This document shows, one piece after another, positions 15,256 through 23,480 of a DNA stretch of 45,146 nt. The position numbers were made by a program, and so were the translations under genes. The first letter of the stretch is position 1. Every line of letters starts with the position of its first letter. Below the pieces are notes generated by a model that was not told the DNA's origin, did not search any database, and saw only the letters and a list, made by a program, of their open reading frames with translations. Source of the stretch: Lysobacterales bacterium (GTDB taxonomy: Bacteria; Pseudomonadota; Gammaproteobacteria; Xanthomonadales; Rhodanobacteraceae); assembly GCA_015655335.1 (NCBI GenBank), contig JAATFF010000121.1, positions 1 to 45,146 of the forward strand. The letters are read 5' to 3'.

Positions 15256-15568
15256 AGGTCAAACTCCTTGTTGTGACAAATAGCGAAGGAACGCCCGCAG
15301 CGCATGACAGCCGAGTGACCGCTCGTAGAGCGGTCTATGCACGAAACCGATATGAACCCAAGATTCCCCCGTGAACTGCTGATGGAAAGTCATCGACTGT
15401 GAAAGCAGCGTGTTTGTTTGGTATGCGAAAAACGGAACGAGCTTCACCTATTTGCGCACGCCCACGTCGATCTAACGGCCTTAAACCGATCAGAGTCATT
15501 TTCCTTTCCTCTTTAGTGCGCGTCTCTCTTTAGCTACATTCAGCAACCGGCCACCAAGAAAAAAAGTA

Positions 15569-16159
15569 ATGTCCCAAGGATCATTGCCAGGCTTCGAGCC
15601 CGCACAGCCCAACGATCGACTTTTTCTGGCGATATTCCCCGATGCGCATCATGCTGAGCAGCTGGCGACACGTGCCGCCGCGCATCTTGCCGACCATCGC
15701 TCGATATCTGGTGCGACGGAAGCTAGCCGCCTTCACGTCACGGTATTTCACCTGGGCGATTACACCGAGCTGCCACCCGGGTTGGTAACGAGCGCGACTC
15801 AAGCACTATCAGCGTTGGCGGCGAAGCCTTTCACCATTCGCTTCGATCAAATTGGCAGCTTCAGCCATCGTCAGCCGAGCGGTCCGCTCGTGCTTACCGC
15901 AAGCGAAGGAAACGAAGAACTTCGCGCGTTGCATACGCAATTGGCCATGCACCTTCGTGCGTCGGCCTTGGGGCAGTGGACTCGCGGTTCTTTCGAGCCG
16001 CATATGACTGTGGCCTACAACGCATCCACGACTCCCTTCGAGCGGATCGCGCCCATCTCATGGCCTGCGGGTGAAGTCGTGCTCGTCCATAGCCTGTTGG
16101 TGAAAACGCGTCATATCCGCCTGGCAAGCCAGCCGCTGCAAAGCGCGATGTCGGGTTGA
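15569..16159 (+). CDS. thpR: RNA 2',3'-cyclic phosphodiesterase (2'-5' RNA ligase family)
   Basis: The 196-residue protein has both catalytic HxT motifs: 'SRLHVTVFHLGDY' near residue 60 and 'FEPHMTVAYN' near 148, as well as the N-terminal 'RLFLAIFPD'. This is the ThpR/LigT fold of the 2H phosphoesterases, which open 2',3'-cyclic phosphates and can join 2'-5' RNA ends in vitro. Length and motif spacing are normal. It is a single gene with no evident partner. Confidence 0.9.
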   Translation: MSQGSLPGFEPAQPNDRLFLAIFPDAHHAEQLATRAAAHLADHRSISGATEASRLHVTVFHLGDYTELPPGLVTSATQALSALAAKPFTIRFDQIGSFSHRQPSGPLVLTASEGNEELRALHTQLAMHLRASALGQWTRGSFEPHMTVAYNASTTPFERIAPISWPAGEVVLVHSLLVKTRHIRLASQPLQSAMSG

Positions 16160-16275
16160 GTTTTTATAGGATTGGATTTTTCTTAACCGGCCCGATTGCA
16201 CTTGCTCTGTGGTTGCCTTAGGGCAATCCCAAGCTGATCCGGTAGCTGGTGCCAGCATAAAGAGTGAAGGCCACG

Positions 16276-16605
16276 CTAGCGCCTTCGCAGAGGATCGAGC
16301 AGCGGTTTCAGTCCGTTGTGATCGAGCTCAAGCATCAATGCCAACAAGTTGCCCAGCTCACCGGCTGGGAAACCTTTGCGGGCAAACCAGGCCAGATAGG
16401 CGCCGGGCAGGTCAGCGATCACGCGCCCCTGGTACTTGCCGTAAGGCATGGTGACGGTGACTAGTCGCTGCAGATCTTCGGGTTTCATGTTCGATAAGTA
16501 CTCGGTCGCGGCTGAATGATAGCGGCGAAAAGAAGGTTGGGATTGGGTTGGGCTCCGATTAGGTGTGTCCGTCGTTACGGTGACTCTTTCTATTTTCTGT
16601 TCCAT
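16276..16605 (-). CDS. DUF3820 family protein
   Basis: The 109-residue protein carries 'TMPYGKYQGRVIADLPGAYLAWFARKGFPAGELGNLLALMLELDHNGL', the DUF3820 signature (small proteins sometimes called quorum-regulated virulence factor-like). The ATG at 16605 has AAAGGAAG four bases upstream; a later methionine at 16488 has no ribosome site. The first 38 residues are polar and probably disordered. Function of the family is not known. Confidence 0.8.
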   Translation of the reverse strand: MEQKIERVTVTTDTPNRSPTQSQPSFRRYHSAATEYLSNMKPEDLQRLVTVTMPYGKYQGRVIADLPGAYLAWFARKGFPAGELGNLLALMLELDHNGLKPLLDPLRRR

Positions 16606-17395
16606 CGCTTCCTTTCTAAGGTGGTCGCGATGCTTATTGTCGATTTCCCTTTTCCCCGTTCGTTAGCCACAAAGGCGCTGTCTTCGACGTCTGTCTATCG
16701 GTCTATCGCAGCCATCGATCAGAGGAAGAGCCTACGCAAAAGCTAAGGGCCGGTTTTGCGTTGTGCGATAAATCACCGCGGAGATAACGCAGTTTTTGAT
16801 CCCCACGCAGCAAGCGATCGCCGAAAAATGTGATCGCGTTCGCACTAGATCGTTTTAAAAATACCGCGTGTCAGTTTCGCGCAATGTTTCATTGCGCGAA
16901 TGCTTATGCGTACATCAAGTATCACGTTTTCTATACACCTAGATACGCATTCTCCCGAGAACTGGCCGAGCAATTCGGATTCAGTGCGGAGGGTATTGAT
17001 GCGTCACATAAGGTGTGAAGGAGACGTCATGAAGGTTTGCTTTTCAGTGTTCGTTTTTTCTTTTTAGCGATAGGCGGGAAAAACCATAGCTACGCCTTAT
17101 TTGTTTCGGCTACGCCGGCGATGGCGCAGCCGCGGTGTAAGGCTGTGCCAAACAGATGGGCAACGTGTGGAACGCAGCCTGGGAGTAGGTAAATGGCGCG
17201 GCCGCAGAATTTAATGAGCGCGATGAGAGTCCGTAAAACGTTTGCGCACTGTGATGTGTTTGGGAGGAGGCCTCTGCTGTAGAGGATCCAGCTGTGTTGC
17301 TTACACGGACGTAAGTCGTTGCTGTGAGTGTCGCGGCTCTTGGATAGTCCAAGGTCGTAAACCGTTTGCTATTTACATATCTGGGGAGAAACGTA
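16606..17395. other. Gene-free stretch with one perfect hairpin
   Basis: In 790 bases I find no convincing gene. TTCGCGCAATG (16876-16886) and CATTGCGCGAA (16890-16900) form a perfect 11-bp stem with a 3-nt loop and no T-run. A 62-codon frame at 16830-17018 runs through the hairpin and lacks a ribosome site. The right end, with TGGGGAGAAA before 17396, is the leader of the exported-protein gene. Confidence 0.45.
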
Positions 17396-18415
17396 ATGCA
17401 AGCAAAGTTAAAGTTTGTGCTCGTAGCCGGTCTTTTGAGCGCCGCGTGCGCTCCGGCTGTTTTTGCTGCTGATGGCGTCATGGAGCAGTCGGCCAAGGCT
17501 TCCTGGCGTCATGACATTGCACAGATCGCCACGCCGGCGGAAGGTTGCTTCCAGGCCACCTATCCCAGCGTCGTGTGGGAACCGACCGCTTGCCACCAAC
17601 TGGCTCCGCGCGCACACACGGTGCCTCGCCGGATCGTTTTCGGTCAGGAACAAACCACCGGTAACGGCAACGACTACACCTTGAACACCACCAGTCTGAT
17701 TACCAAGGCGGTGGGTAGCTTCCCGACCTACAGTGGCGTGACCTCCGAGAAGGGTGTCAACGTACCGTTCGGCGGTGAAGAGAGCGATGGCATCGTCGGG
17801 CCGAACGAATACACGCTGCAGATGAACACGAGCTTCAACAACACCACCGCCGCGTGCAAAGGCCACTCCGGCTGCGTCGTGTGGCAGCAATTCATCTATG
17901 CGACCGACTATGAAGTCGAGGGTAAGGGCGCCGTGTTCATGCAGGACTGGCTGATCGGCTACGGCAGCAGCCGTTGCCCGAGCGGCTTCGGAAGCGACGG
18001 CGAAGGCGATTGCTACAAGAACAGCGCTGCCACTTCGATTGCAGACATTTCGCCCCTGGATCTGGGTAGCGTGACGTTGACCGGCACCGCCGCTACCGGC
18101 GGTAACGACACGACAGTTGTTACCTATGATGGCACTGCCTACAGCACCAGCCAGAAAGACAGCACCCTGGATATCGCGAGTGTATGGAACCAGGTTGAGT
18201 ACAACATCGTTGGCGATGCTGGCGGTTCGCAAGCAGCGTTCAACACGAGCGGTGTCTCGATCAAGGTGAACATCGCCGCGACCGATGGTTCCACTACGGC
18301 ACCGACCTGCGAAGCCAATACCGGTAGCACCGGCGAAACCAACAACCTGACCCTGGGCAGCTGCACGGCTTCGGGTGGTTCGACGCCTTCGGTTTCGTTT
18401 ACCGAATCGGACTGA
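17396..18415 (+). CDS. Secreted protein of unknown family
   Basis: I chose the ATG at 17396, with GGGGAG seven bases upstream, over the frame start at 17366. The 339-residue protein has a signal peptide (MQAKLKFVLVAGLLSAACAPAVFAAD). The mature part is rich in Thr, Ser, Gly and Asn and looks all-beta: 'DYTLNTTSLITKAVGSFPTYSGVTSEKG', 'GCVVWQQFIYATDYEVEGKGAVFMQDWLIGYG'. Six or more cysteines could form disulfides outside the cell. The pattern recalls a group of secreted proteins of unknown role found in bacteria and fungi, which I cannot name. A strong terminator follows, so it is a single-gene unit and probably well expressed. Confidence 0.7.
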   Translation: MQAKLKFVLVAGLLSAACAPAVFAADGVMEQSAKASWRHDIAQIATPAEGCFQATYPSVVWEPTACHQLAPRAHTVPRRIVFGQEQTTGNGNDYTLNTTSLITKAVGSFPTYSGVTSEKGVNVPFGGEESDGIVGPNEYTLQMNTSFNNTTAACKGHSGCVVWQQFIYATDYEVEGKGAVFMQDWLIGYGSSRCPSGFGSDGEGDCYKNSAATSIADISPLDLGSVTLTGTAATGGNDTTVVTYDGTAYSTSQKDSTLDIASVWNQVEYNIVGDAGGSQAAFNTSGVSIKVNIAATDGSTTAPTCEANTGSTGETNNLTLGSCTASGGSTPSVSFTESD

Positions 18416-18451
18416 TAGTTCGGGATTATTCGTAGCTGAAGTTGAGTAAGC

Positions 18452-18489
18452 GTTGAGGCCGAGGGTGTTCCCTCGGCCTCAACTGTTTT
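18452..18489 (+). terminator. Intrinsic terminator of the secreted-protein gene
   Basis: GTTGAGGCCGAGGG (18452-18465) pairs perfectly with CCCTCGGCCTCAAC (18470-18483) around a 4-nt loop, followed by TGTTTTG on the plus strand. Confidence 0.9.
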
Positions 18490-18501
18490 GATGTATCGGT
18501 G

Positions 18502-18620
18502 AATCGTGCAACGCCGCGCAAAGCGGGTAACGATCTCTCAGATTCGCGTAACGCTTTGCGTGCCACTCCGATGGCCTTGCGTACTTGTCCCGGTGTTTCC
18601 TGCCGTTTGATCGGCGGGCG
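18502..18620 (-). pseudogene. C-terminal remnant of a FUSC family gene
   Basis: Read on the minus strand the region gives 'KRQETPGQVRKAIGVARKALRESERSLPALRGV' (shown in part). This lines up with the end of the intact FUSC protein at 21444, 'HRGETPGHVRKAVGAARKAIRESEGLLPALQAL'. Only the last 35-40 codons remain and no start exists. It faces away from a LysR tail at 18673, so the two were probably a divergent pair that lost its centre. Confidence 0.72.
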
Positions 18621-18672
18621 GACGGGATCAGCGCGAGCTTTTAGGAGCCAGTCTGACCCCGCTATCTATATG

Positions 18673-18777
18673 GCCATGCTCTGGCATGGGCGTGCTCATC
18701 ACGATCCTGCGTATCGGTGGTTGCGCGAGCACATCGCGGATGGGGTGCGAGTCGTACATAGAACCGCGGAACGCTGA
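18673..18777 (+). pseudogene. C-terminal remnant of a LysR family regulator
   Basis: The last 34 codons of a plus-strand frame read 'AMLWHGRAHHDPAYRWLREHI' and end in a stop at 18777. The 'WH-H-DPAHRWLRE' pattern is characteristic of the end of LysR effector domains. Upstream codons have no LysR similarity and no helix-turn-helix, so only the tail is left. It probably regulated the FUSC gene whose tail lies at 18502. Confidence 0.6.
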
Positions 18778-18848
18778 ACGGTTTTCGATTTGTTTTCGAA
18801 GCGCCAGCAATCTCCGGTACATGGCTGCTGCGCATTCGGCCTTACGAT

Positions 18849-18932
18849 TTACAGCATCGCACCTAGTGTCATCACGCAGATCAGTACGCAAGCGGTAAAA
18901 AGACTTTTTAGCATCAGGGTTTCGAATTTCAT
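18849..18932 (-). CDS. MKFE family small membrane protein, 27 residues
   Basis: This short gene encodes MKFETLMLKSLF then ACVLICVMTLGAML, a single hydrophobic helix preceded by a short amphipathic start. GGAG lies seven bases before the ATG. It follows the 19027 gene by 11 bases and is 21 of 27 or more identical to it by eye, so the two are tandem copies in one operon. Relatives lie at 27213 and 30037. The protein is likely inserted in the inner membrane; its function is unknown. Confidence 0.75.
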   Translation of the reverse strand: MKFETLMLKSLFTACVLICVMTLGAML

Positions 18933-18943
18933 GACGATTCTCC

Positions 18944-19027
18944 TTAGATCATGGCGCCAAGCGTCATGACGCAAACCAGCACACAAGCGGCAAAAAGGCT
19001 ATTCAGCATCAGAGTCTCGAATTTCAT
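18944..19027 (-). CDS. MKFE family small membrane protein, 27 residues, first of a tandem pair
   Basis: The product is MKFETLMLNSLF then AACVLVCVMTLGAMI. The ATG is preceded by CGGAGAAACATC, a good ribosome site shared with the relatives at 27213 and 30037. Upstream lie a GG-N10-GC sigma-54 promoter (19073-19090) and TGTCCG repeats (19155-19205). It has one hydrophobic helix with two cysteines and a conserved GAM near the end. A 185-codon frame runs through it, but only this short section is conserved between loci. Confidence 0.78.
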   Translation of the reverse strand: MKFETLMLNSLFAACVLVCVMTLGAMI

Positions 19028-19072
19028 GATGTTTCTCCGTAAGGGATGAAATGAAGCTTTCGAGATAGATAG

Positions 19073-19090
19073 AGCAAGGCTCATGCCAAG
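19073..19090 (-). promoter_or_regulatory. Sigma-54 promoter of the tandem MKFE genes
   Basis: On the minus strand: CTTGGCATGAGCCTTGCTC. GG (19086-19087) and GC (19074-19075) are exactly ten bases apart, which is the -24/-12 consensus of RpoN promoters. Transcription would start about 35 bases upstream of the ATG at 19027. Confidence 0.8.
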
Positions 19091-19154
19091 GCTGAAAATC
19101 CCTGGAAATCGCATTGCTAAGCCATTTCTAGAGTGGCTGCATGGAGCCGTTGAC

Positions 19155-19205
19155 TGTCCGCGGACATACACCGCGTTGTCCGGACATAGTGCGGACAGCG
19201 GACAG
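19155..19205. promoter_or_regulatory. TGTCCG/CGGACA activator sites, tandem MKFE locus
   Basis: A perfect 12-base palindrome TGTCCGCGGACA (19155-19166), a perfect 10-base one TGTCCGGACA (19177-19186) and two direct CGGACA half sites (19192-19197 and 19199-19204). They begin 81 bp upstream of the -12 element, the usual position for a sigma-54 enhancer-binding protein. Confidence 0.75.
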
Positions 19206-19354
19206 TGCGATATGCGGATATTCTCCAGTCCGTTTGCGGACCTTGTTCCGGGGTTGTTCACTGGCAAGTTGGGAACGTGTGCTTTTAACCCCAAGTGGAT
19301 GTCGAAAATGCGGTTGTCGAAAAGACTCGATAGCTGGCAGCTAATGGAGCAGAT

Positions 19355-19723
19355 ATGCGGATCTCGAATGTCATTGCGCAATTGTGGACGACAGACATCG
19401 TTGCGTCGATAAGCTTCTACACCACGAAGCTTGGATTCACCCTGGAGTTTCGATATCAGGATTTTTACGCGGGTATACGCGCAGGGGATAAGGTCTTCCA
19501 CCTAAAGCTCGTCGATGAGAAAGATCCTTCCATTGAATTCGTGGATAAGAATGAAAACTTCCATCTCTATCTTCAGACAGATGATGTTTCAGCCATGGCG
19601 GAGGCCTTAAAAAGTAGAGGGATGCGCTTGGTGAAGGACGTGCATGAAACGGATTGGGGGACTCGAGAGTTCGTCATCAAGGATGATCAAGGACATACGC
19701 TGTACTTCGGTGAGAGCCAATGA
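19355..19723 (+). CDS. VOC family (glyoxalase/bleomycin-resistance fold) protein
   Basis: The 122-residue protein has two VOC half-domains: 'IVASISFYTTKLGFTLEF' and 'VSAMAEALKSRGMRLVKD', ending 'GHTLYFGES', in which Glu is the usual last metal ligand. The family covers glyoxalases, ring-opening dioxygenases and drug-binding proteins; this short single-domain form could be an enzyme or a binding protein. No neighbour fixes its substrate. The upstream region holds the divergent sigma-54 promoter of the MKFE genes. Confidence 0.82.
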   Translation: MRISNVIAQLWTTDIVASISFYTTKLGFTLEFRYQDFYAGIRAGDKVFHLKLVDEKDPSIEFVDKNENFHLYLQTDDVSAMAEALKSRGMRLVKDVHETDWGTREFVIKDDQGHTLYFGESQ

Positions 19724-19844
19724 ACCCCGCAGCCCATCAAGTGATCGGTTGATTACCTTTCAGGTAATTGGTTTGTCGAACTCGATTGAATAGGGTGGCT
19801 ATACCGCCATCGATTCCGATGCGCCCATTCAAAGAGGACAACCC

Positions 19845-20402
19845 GTGTCAGCTTTCCCCATCTATACGATCGAATCCGCGCCTGTGCAGTCCAAGCCGTC
19901 TCTTGAGGCACTGCAAAGTGCATTTGGCATCATTCCGAACATTGCGGGTGCCATGGCTACGTCGCCCGTCTTGATCGGTAGCCTTGTCGGGCTTTTCGGC
20001 AACGTTCACGGCGGCAGCTTTTCCGAAGAACAGGTTCAAATCGTCCTGCTTACCAATGCCGTTACCAATGCGTGTTCCTGGGCCGTGGCGTTCCATTCCT
20101 TCCTGGCCGTGAAAGAAGGTGTTGACGCGGCGGATGTCGACGCGATTCGCGAACGCCGGGTTCCTCAGATGGCGAAGAACGCCGCTTTGTCCACGCTGGC
20201 ACGAACGCTCATCGAAAAACGCGGGCATCTCAACGATCTAGATGTGTCGGCATTTCTCAATGCCGGTTTCGGCAAGGATCATCTCTTGGAGGTTATCGCC
20301 ATCGTTGCCGCGTCCACCATCACCAACTACTGCGGTAATGTCACCAAGCCGCCGCTGGAGGATGCCTTTGAGGCATATCGCTGGCATGCCTCAAGAGCCT
20401 GA
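19845..20402 (+). CDS. Carboxymuconolactone decarboxylase (AhpD-like) family protein, one active-site Cys missing
   Basis: The start is a GTG with AGAGG seven bases upstream. The 185-residue helical protein has the CMD/AhpD region 'VTNACSWAVAFHSFLAVKEG'. AhpD-like members have CxxC followed by His four residues later; here it is Cys77-Ser-Trp-Ala80 with His84, so the second Cys is Ala and a dithiol reaction is not possible. It could be a lyase/decarboxylase-type member or a one-Cys peroxidase variant. The XRE regulator gene on the same strand lies 138 bases downstream and may control it. Confidence 0.8.
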   Translation: MSAFPIYTIESAPVQSKPSLEALQSAFGIIPNIAGAMATSPVLIGSLVGLFGNVHGGSFSEEQVQIVLLTNAVTNACSWAVAFHSFLAVKEGVDAADVDAIRERRVPQMAKNAALSTLARTLIEKRGHLNDLDVSAFLNAGFGKDHLLEVIAIVAASTITNYCGNVTKPPLEDAFEAYRWHASRA

Positions 20403-20540
20403 ATCTTTGGTGGGCTGTCACCGGGAGGCCGCTCTGACGAGCGGCTTTCGGCGCAGGTGATTTGCGAAATTAGCAAGCGCATCTCATGAGTCAGGCGGTT
20501 ATCGTTGGTATCGTTGGCTGCGTGTACGAGGAAGAGTCAA

Positions 20541-21386
20541 ATGGGCACTGTTCGTACGGACCAGAAACATCCTTCCGACGATTTGGGATACCTGCTGCGT
20601 CACTGGCGGGAGGTGCGCGGCACCAGCCAACTGGTGTTGGCGCTGGATGCCGGTATTTCGCAGCGCCATTTGAGCTTTATTGAAAGTGGTCGAAGTGCGC
20701 CAAGCCGCCAGACGTTGACGAGCATTGTTCAGTCGCTGGATGTTCCGCTGCGCGAGCGGAACGCAGTCTTCCTGGCCGCCGGTTATGCGCCGATCTACTC
20801 GGAAGCGCCCTGGAATGCGGAGGAGATGCAAGGCATTACGCACGCGCTAGACCGCATGCTTCGCCAACACGATCCATTTCCCGCCATCGTGATGGATCGC
20901 TATTGGAACGTGCTGACCACCAACGAATCATCGCCGCGCTTTTTCGGATGGTTCATCGACATGGCAGCGCGTGCCGGGCCACGCAATATGCTGCATCTCA
21001 TGTTCGATCCCGATGGGATGCGGCCGTTCGTCGTGGATTGGGAAATGGTCGCCAGAAGTCTCATCCAGCGCGTCTATCGAGAAACGGTCGGGCGCGTTCT
21101 GGACGAACGAACGCATGATCTGCTCGAGGAATTGTTTGCTTACCCAGGCGTTGATGCATCGTGGCGATTGCATGGATCGGTGGGGTCAGCACCGAATCTG
21201 CCCATGATTCCCATGGGATTTAATAAAGACGGCAAGATCCTCAGTTATTTTTCGATGGTGACCAGCGTCGGCGCGCCGCAATGTGTTGCCGCGCAAGAAC
21301 TTCGCATCGAATCCATGTTTCCTGCGGATGAGGAAACAGAAGTGTTTCATGAAAAGTGGATGTCGCACGATCAGACACGGGCCTGA
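20541..21386 (+). CDS. Helix-turn-helix XRE regulator with MmyB-like ligand domain
   Basis: I chose the ATG at 20541, preceded by GAGGAAG. The 281-residue protein has an XRE helix-turn-helix at about 15-70 (LRHWREVRGTSQLVLALDAGISQRHLSFIESGRSAPSR, shown here in the family's order) and a C-terminal MmyB-like PAS domain from about 90 ('FPAIVMDRYWNVLTTN', 'NMLHLMFDPDGMRPFVVDW', 'YFSMVTSVGAPQ'). That domain binds small lipophilic ligands in related proteins. It probably controls the neighbouring CMD-family gene or itself. Confidence 0.88.
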   Translation: MGTVRTDQKHPSDDLGYLLRHWREVRGTSQLVLALDAGISQRHLSFIESGRSAPSRQTLTSIVQSLDVPLRERNAVFLAAGYAPIYSEAPWNAEEMQGITHALDRMLRQHDPFPAIVMDRYWNVLTTNESSPRFFGWFIDMAARAGPRNMLHLMFDPDGMRPFVVDWEMVARSLIQRVYRETVGRVLDERTHDLLEELFAYPGVDASWRLHGSVGSAPNLPMIPMGFNKDGKILSYFSMVTSVGAPQCVAAQELRIESMFPADEETEVFHEKWMSHDQTRA

Positions 21387-21443
21387 ATCGATGAATCGGG
21401 CTACGGAAAGAAATCGATGTCCAATGAAAAGACGGGACTTGTT

Positions 21444-22862
21444 TCAATCGTCTTGATGAATCAATGCGCCGTGCAACGCTTGCAACGCAGGAAGCAGTCC
21501 TTCAGATTCACGTATCGCTTTGCGCGCAGCGCCCACAGCCTTGCGTACATGACCGGGCGTTTCGCCACGATGGATCAATGCGATGGCGGGAGTGTGGCAA
21601 GCGAGCAATGCGTCGACCCAATCCGCGGGGTGCGCTGGCGTGAATCGTCGCGCGACCAGGCGGCTTGCCTTGAACGCAGGGGCGACTTGCTCCACGGAAG
21701 CGACAGCCGCAGTGAAGGTGTGCGGCGTTCGCGTCGGGTTAGCCGGATCGAGCGCTTCGGATAGGGCCGCCAGCGCGTCTGCGATGCGTCGCCTTAAAAC
21801 GGCTGTCGACCGAACCGGGTAAATCAGCCATGCGCAGATAACGCCGATGACCGCGCCGATGACGATTTCTTCCAGGCGTAGCCCCAAAATATTTTGCGCC
21901 GACGGTCCGCGAAAGCCCTGCAGCAACGCAAGCGCCATGGTGATGAACAGCGCCCACCACGCATAGTTGAATGGACGCAACCAGAGGCCGAGGAATACCG
22001 ATACAAGTATCAAGACGACGGTGGTCGCATCGTGGGAACCGATATGAAGCGTAAGCGTCAATGCAACGATGGTGCCGCCAGCGGCGCCCATCACACGCAA
22101 TACGCTCTTGTAGGCGACATCCAGCCGACCTCGGTTGCCACTGTTGACGATAAAGGCGGTGAGTACGATCCATGCCCAGCGTTCGGCGAAAAACACATAA
22201 CCGATCAGGAACGATACGCCGAGAGCGACGGCCATTTGAATGGCCATTCGCGTGCTGGCGGACGGATGCAACGAGCTTTCTTGCTTCGGTACTATGGCTG
22301 TTGCCATGGGCTCGCGCAACGGCGGCAGTAGGCGAAGCCGGCGCGCCAAGGCTTGAAGGGCCGCAACCCACACCAACGCCAGTAGTGCGACGATGATGGG
22401 TACAGAAATCGCCATCAGTGGCCCGGCATGTTTGGTCGGTATGTAGGGCGTCGTGAGAATCGCGACTAATGGCAGTGCGATGAGCGAACCAGCACGACGC
22501 GCCAATGAGCCGAACTGACGCATCCAGATCGATAAGGACATACCTGCTACAAATACGATCGCACCGGCCCACGGTGCGCGATGTAGCAACCAGCCGACAC
22601 CCGTTGCAACGAGACCGACCAAAGGTAGCGCGAACGCGGCTTCGAGCCGGCCGCGCAGGTCGTGGTCGAGATGGCTGCGCGAAAACGACAGGCATAGCAC
22701 CACGGCGAGCACGCCGGGACCGGGCTCGGGGTCGATGGCCATGGCGCATGCGAGTGTGGCGAGCGTGGCCAGCATCGTGACGATAGCGGCGGCGAACGAA
22801 CGGCCGACGGAGTCCGTGATGGCGGTTCGGTCTGGCGTTGGATGGGTTGTGGTTGCCGACAT
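21444..22862 (-). CDS. FUSC family inner-membrane transporter
   Basis: The protein of 472 residues from the ATG at 22862 has two clusters of membrane helices (about 25-175 and 215-345) flanking a soluble region, and then a cytosolic tail. The second cluster, 'LGVSFLIGYVFFAERWAWIVLTAFIVNSGNRGRLDVAYKSVLRVMGAAGG', is the signature of the fusaric-acid-resistance FUSC fold. Such proteins act in efflux of aromatic acids, often with an HlyD partner, which is absent here. A GTG at 22877 is an alternative start with a weaker ribosome site. A remnant of a related gene lies at 18502. Confidence 0.85.
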   Translation of the reverse strand: MSATTTHPTPDRTAITDSVGRSFAAAIVTMLATLATLACAMAIDPEPGPGVLAVVLCLSFSRSHLDHDLRGRLEAAFALPLVGLVATGVGWLLHRAPWAGAIVFVAGMSLSIWMRQFGSLARRAGSLIALPLVAILTTPYIPTKHAGPLMAISVPIIVALLALVWVAALQALARRLRLLPPLREPMATAIVPKQESSLHPSASTRMAIQMAVALGVSFLIGYVFFAERWAWIVLTAFIVNSGNRGRLDVAYKSVLRVMGAAGGTIVALTLTLHIGSHDATTVVLILVSVFLGLWLRPFNYAWWALFITMALALLQGFRGPSAQNILGLRLEEIVIGAVIGVICAWLIYPVRSTAVLRRRIADALAALSEALDPANPTRTPHTFTAAVASVEQVAPAFKASRLVARRFTPAHPADWVDALLACHTPAIALIHRGETPGHVRKAVGAARKAIRESEGLLPALQALHGALIHQDD

Positions 22863-23075
22863 CTTTTTTGCCTGCACGTTTTATTATTTCAAATTGGCTT
22901 GCGGGGTATTTTGAGCAGGGTTTATGACGATCGGACAACTACTCCCTAAAAGCCCTAGATCGCCGCTGGGCATTTTTCATACTGTGCCCTAATCGGTTGC
23001 TATATCCCTTCTCAACGGACATATTCATCGTCGGCACGGTCGTCGAAATCACTCCCCACCACTCGCCGTGATGAT

Positions 23076-23285
23076 ATGTCTATGAGTGCATCTTCGCTTT
23101 TTTTGGGCTTACTCCTTGGGTCGATAGGGATGGGCTTTGTCATATATGGCAAGAAGCAGCGAGTCGCGGTTCCGTTGGTATGCGGTATGGCACTCATTGT
23201 GTTTCCCTATTTCGTTTCCAGCACCGTGCTAATGATTGGATTGGGCATTGTGCTGATCGCCATCCCCTATTTCGTCAGGATATGA
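23076..23285 (+). CDS. Small membrane protein, 69 residues
   Basis: The protein has two hydrophobic helices: 'LFLGLLLGSIGMGFVIYGKK' and 'VSSTVLMIGLGIVLIAIPYF', with a short basic loop between them. This arrangement is found in short conserved proteins of Xanthomonadales whose role is unknown. The start may be 23076 or 23082; neither has a strong ribosome site. It is not coupled to the AI-2E gene, which starts 195 bases later. Confidence 0.68.
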   Translation: MSMSASSLFLGLLLGSIGMGFVIYGKKQRVAVPLVCGMALIVFPYFVSSTVLMIGLGIVLIAIPYFVRI

Positions 23286-23480
23286 AACCCGGGGTGGTCG
23301 GGCCTGATTCCCTTTGGGATGGCGGCGCACGCCGGTGGTCTCGAAAGGGTAGGTAAAGTATCGCGGCAGCCTGCTAAGGTAAGGCTTGCGACGGCGTGCG
23401 CGTCGCATGTCACGCGCTTGCGTCCAGCAGTACTTTCGTCAAGCCCTAGGTGTCTCACCGCAGAGGTCTGGAGCCGTTCG

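Noticed and set aside
15259..15447. 62-codon frame upstream of the R-body operon
   Set aside because: It ends inside the rebB leader, has no good ribosome site and no family pattern; the stretch is more likely the operon's promoter region.
16830..17018. 62-codon frame in the gene-free stretch
   Set aside because: It contains a perfect hairpin and lacks a ribosome site and homologue-like motifs.
18944..19501. 185-codon minus-strand frame through the first MKFE gene
   Set aside because: Only the last 27 codons are shared with other loci; the rest runs over the sigma-54 promoter and activator sites.
21739..22938. 399-codon minus-strand frame overlapping FUSC
   Set aside because: It lies in a second frame over the FUSC gene and is rich in Arg/His/Cys, as expected for a shadow of a GC-rich gene.
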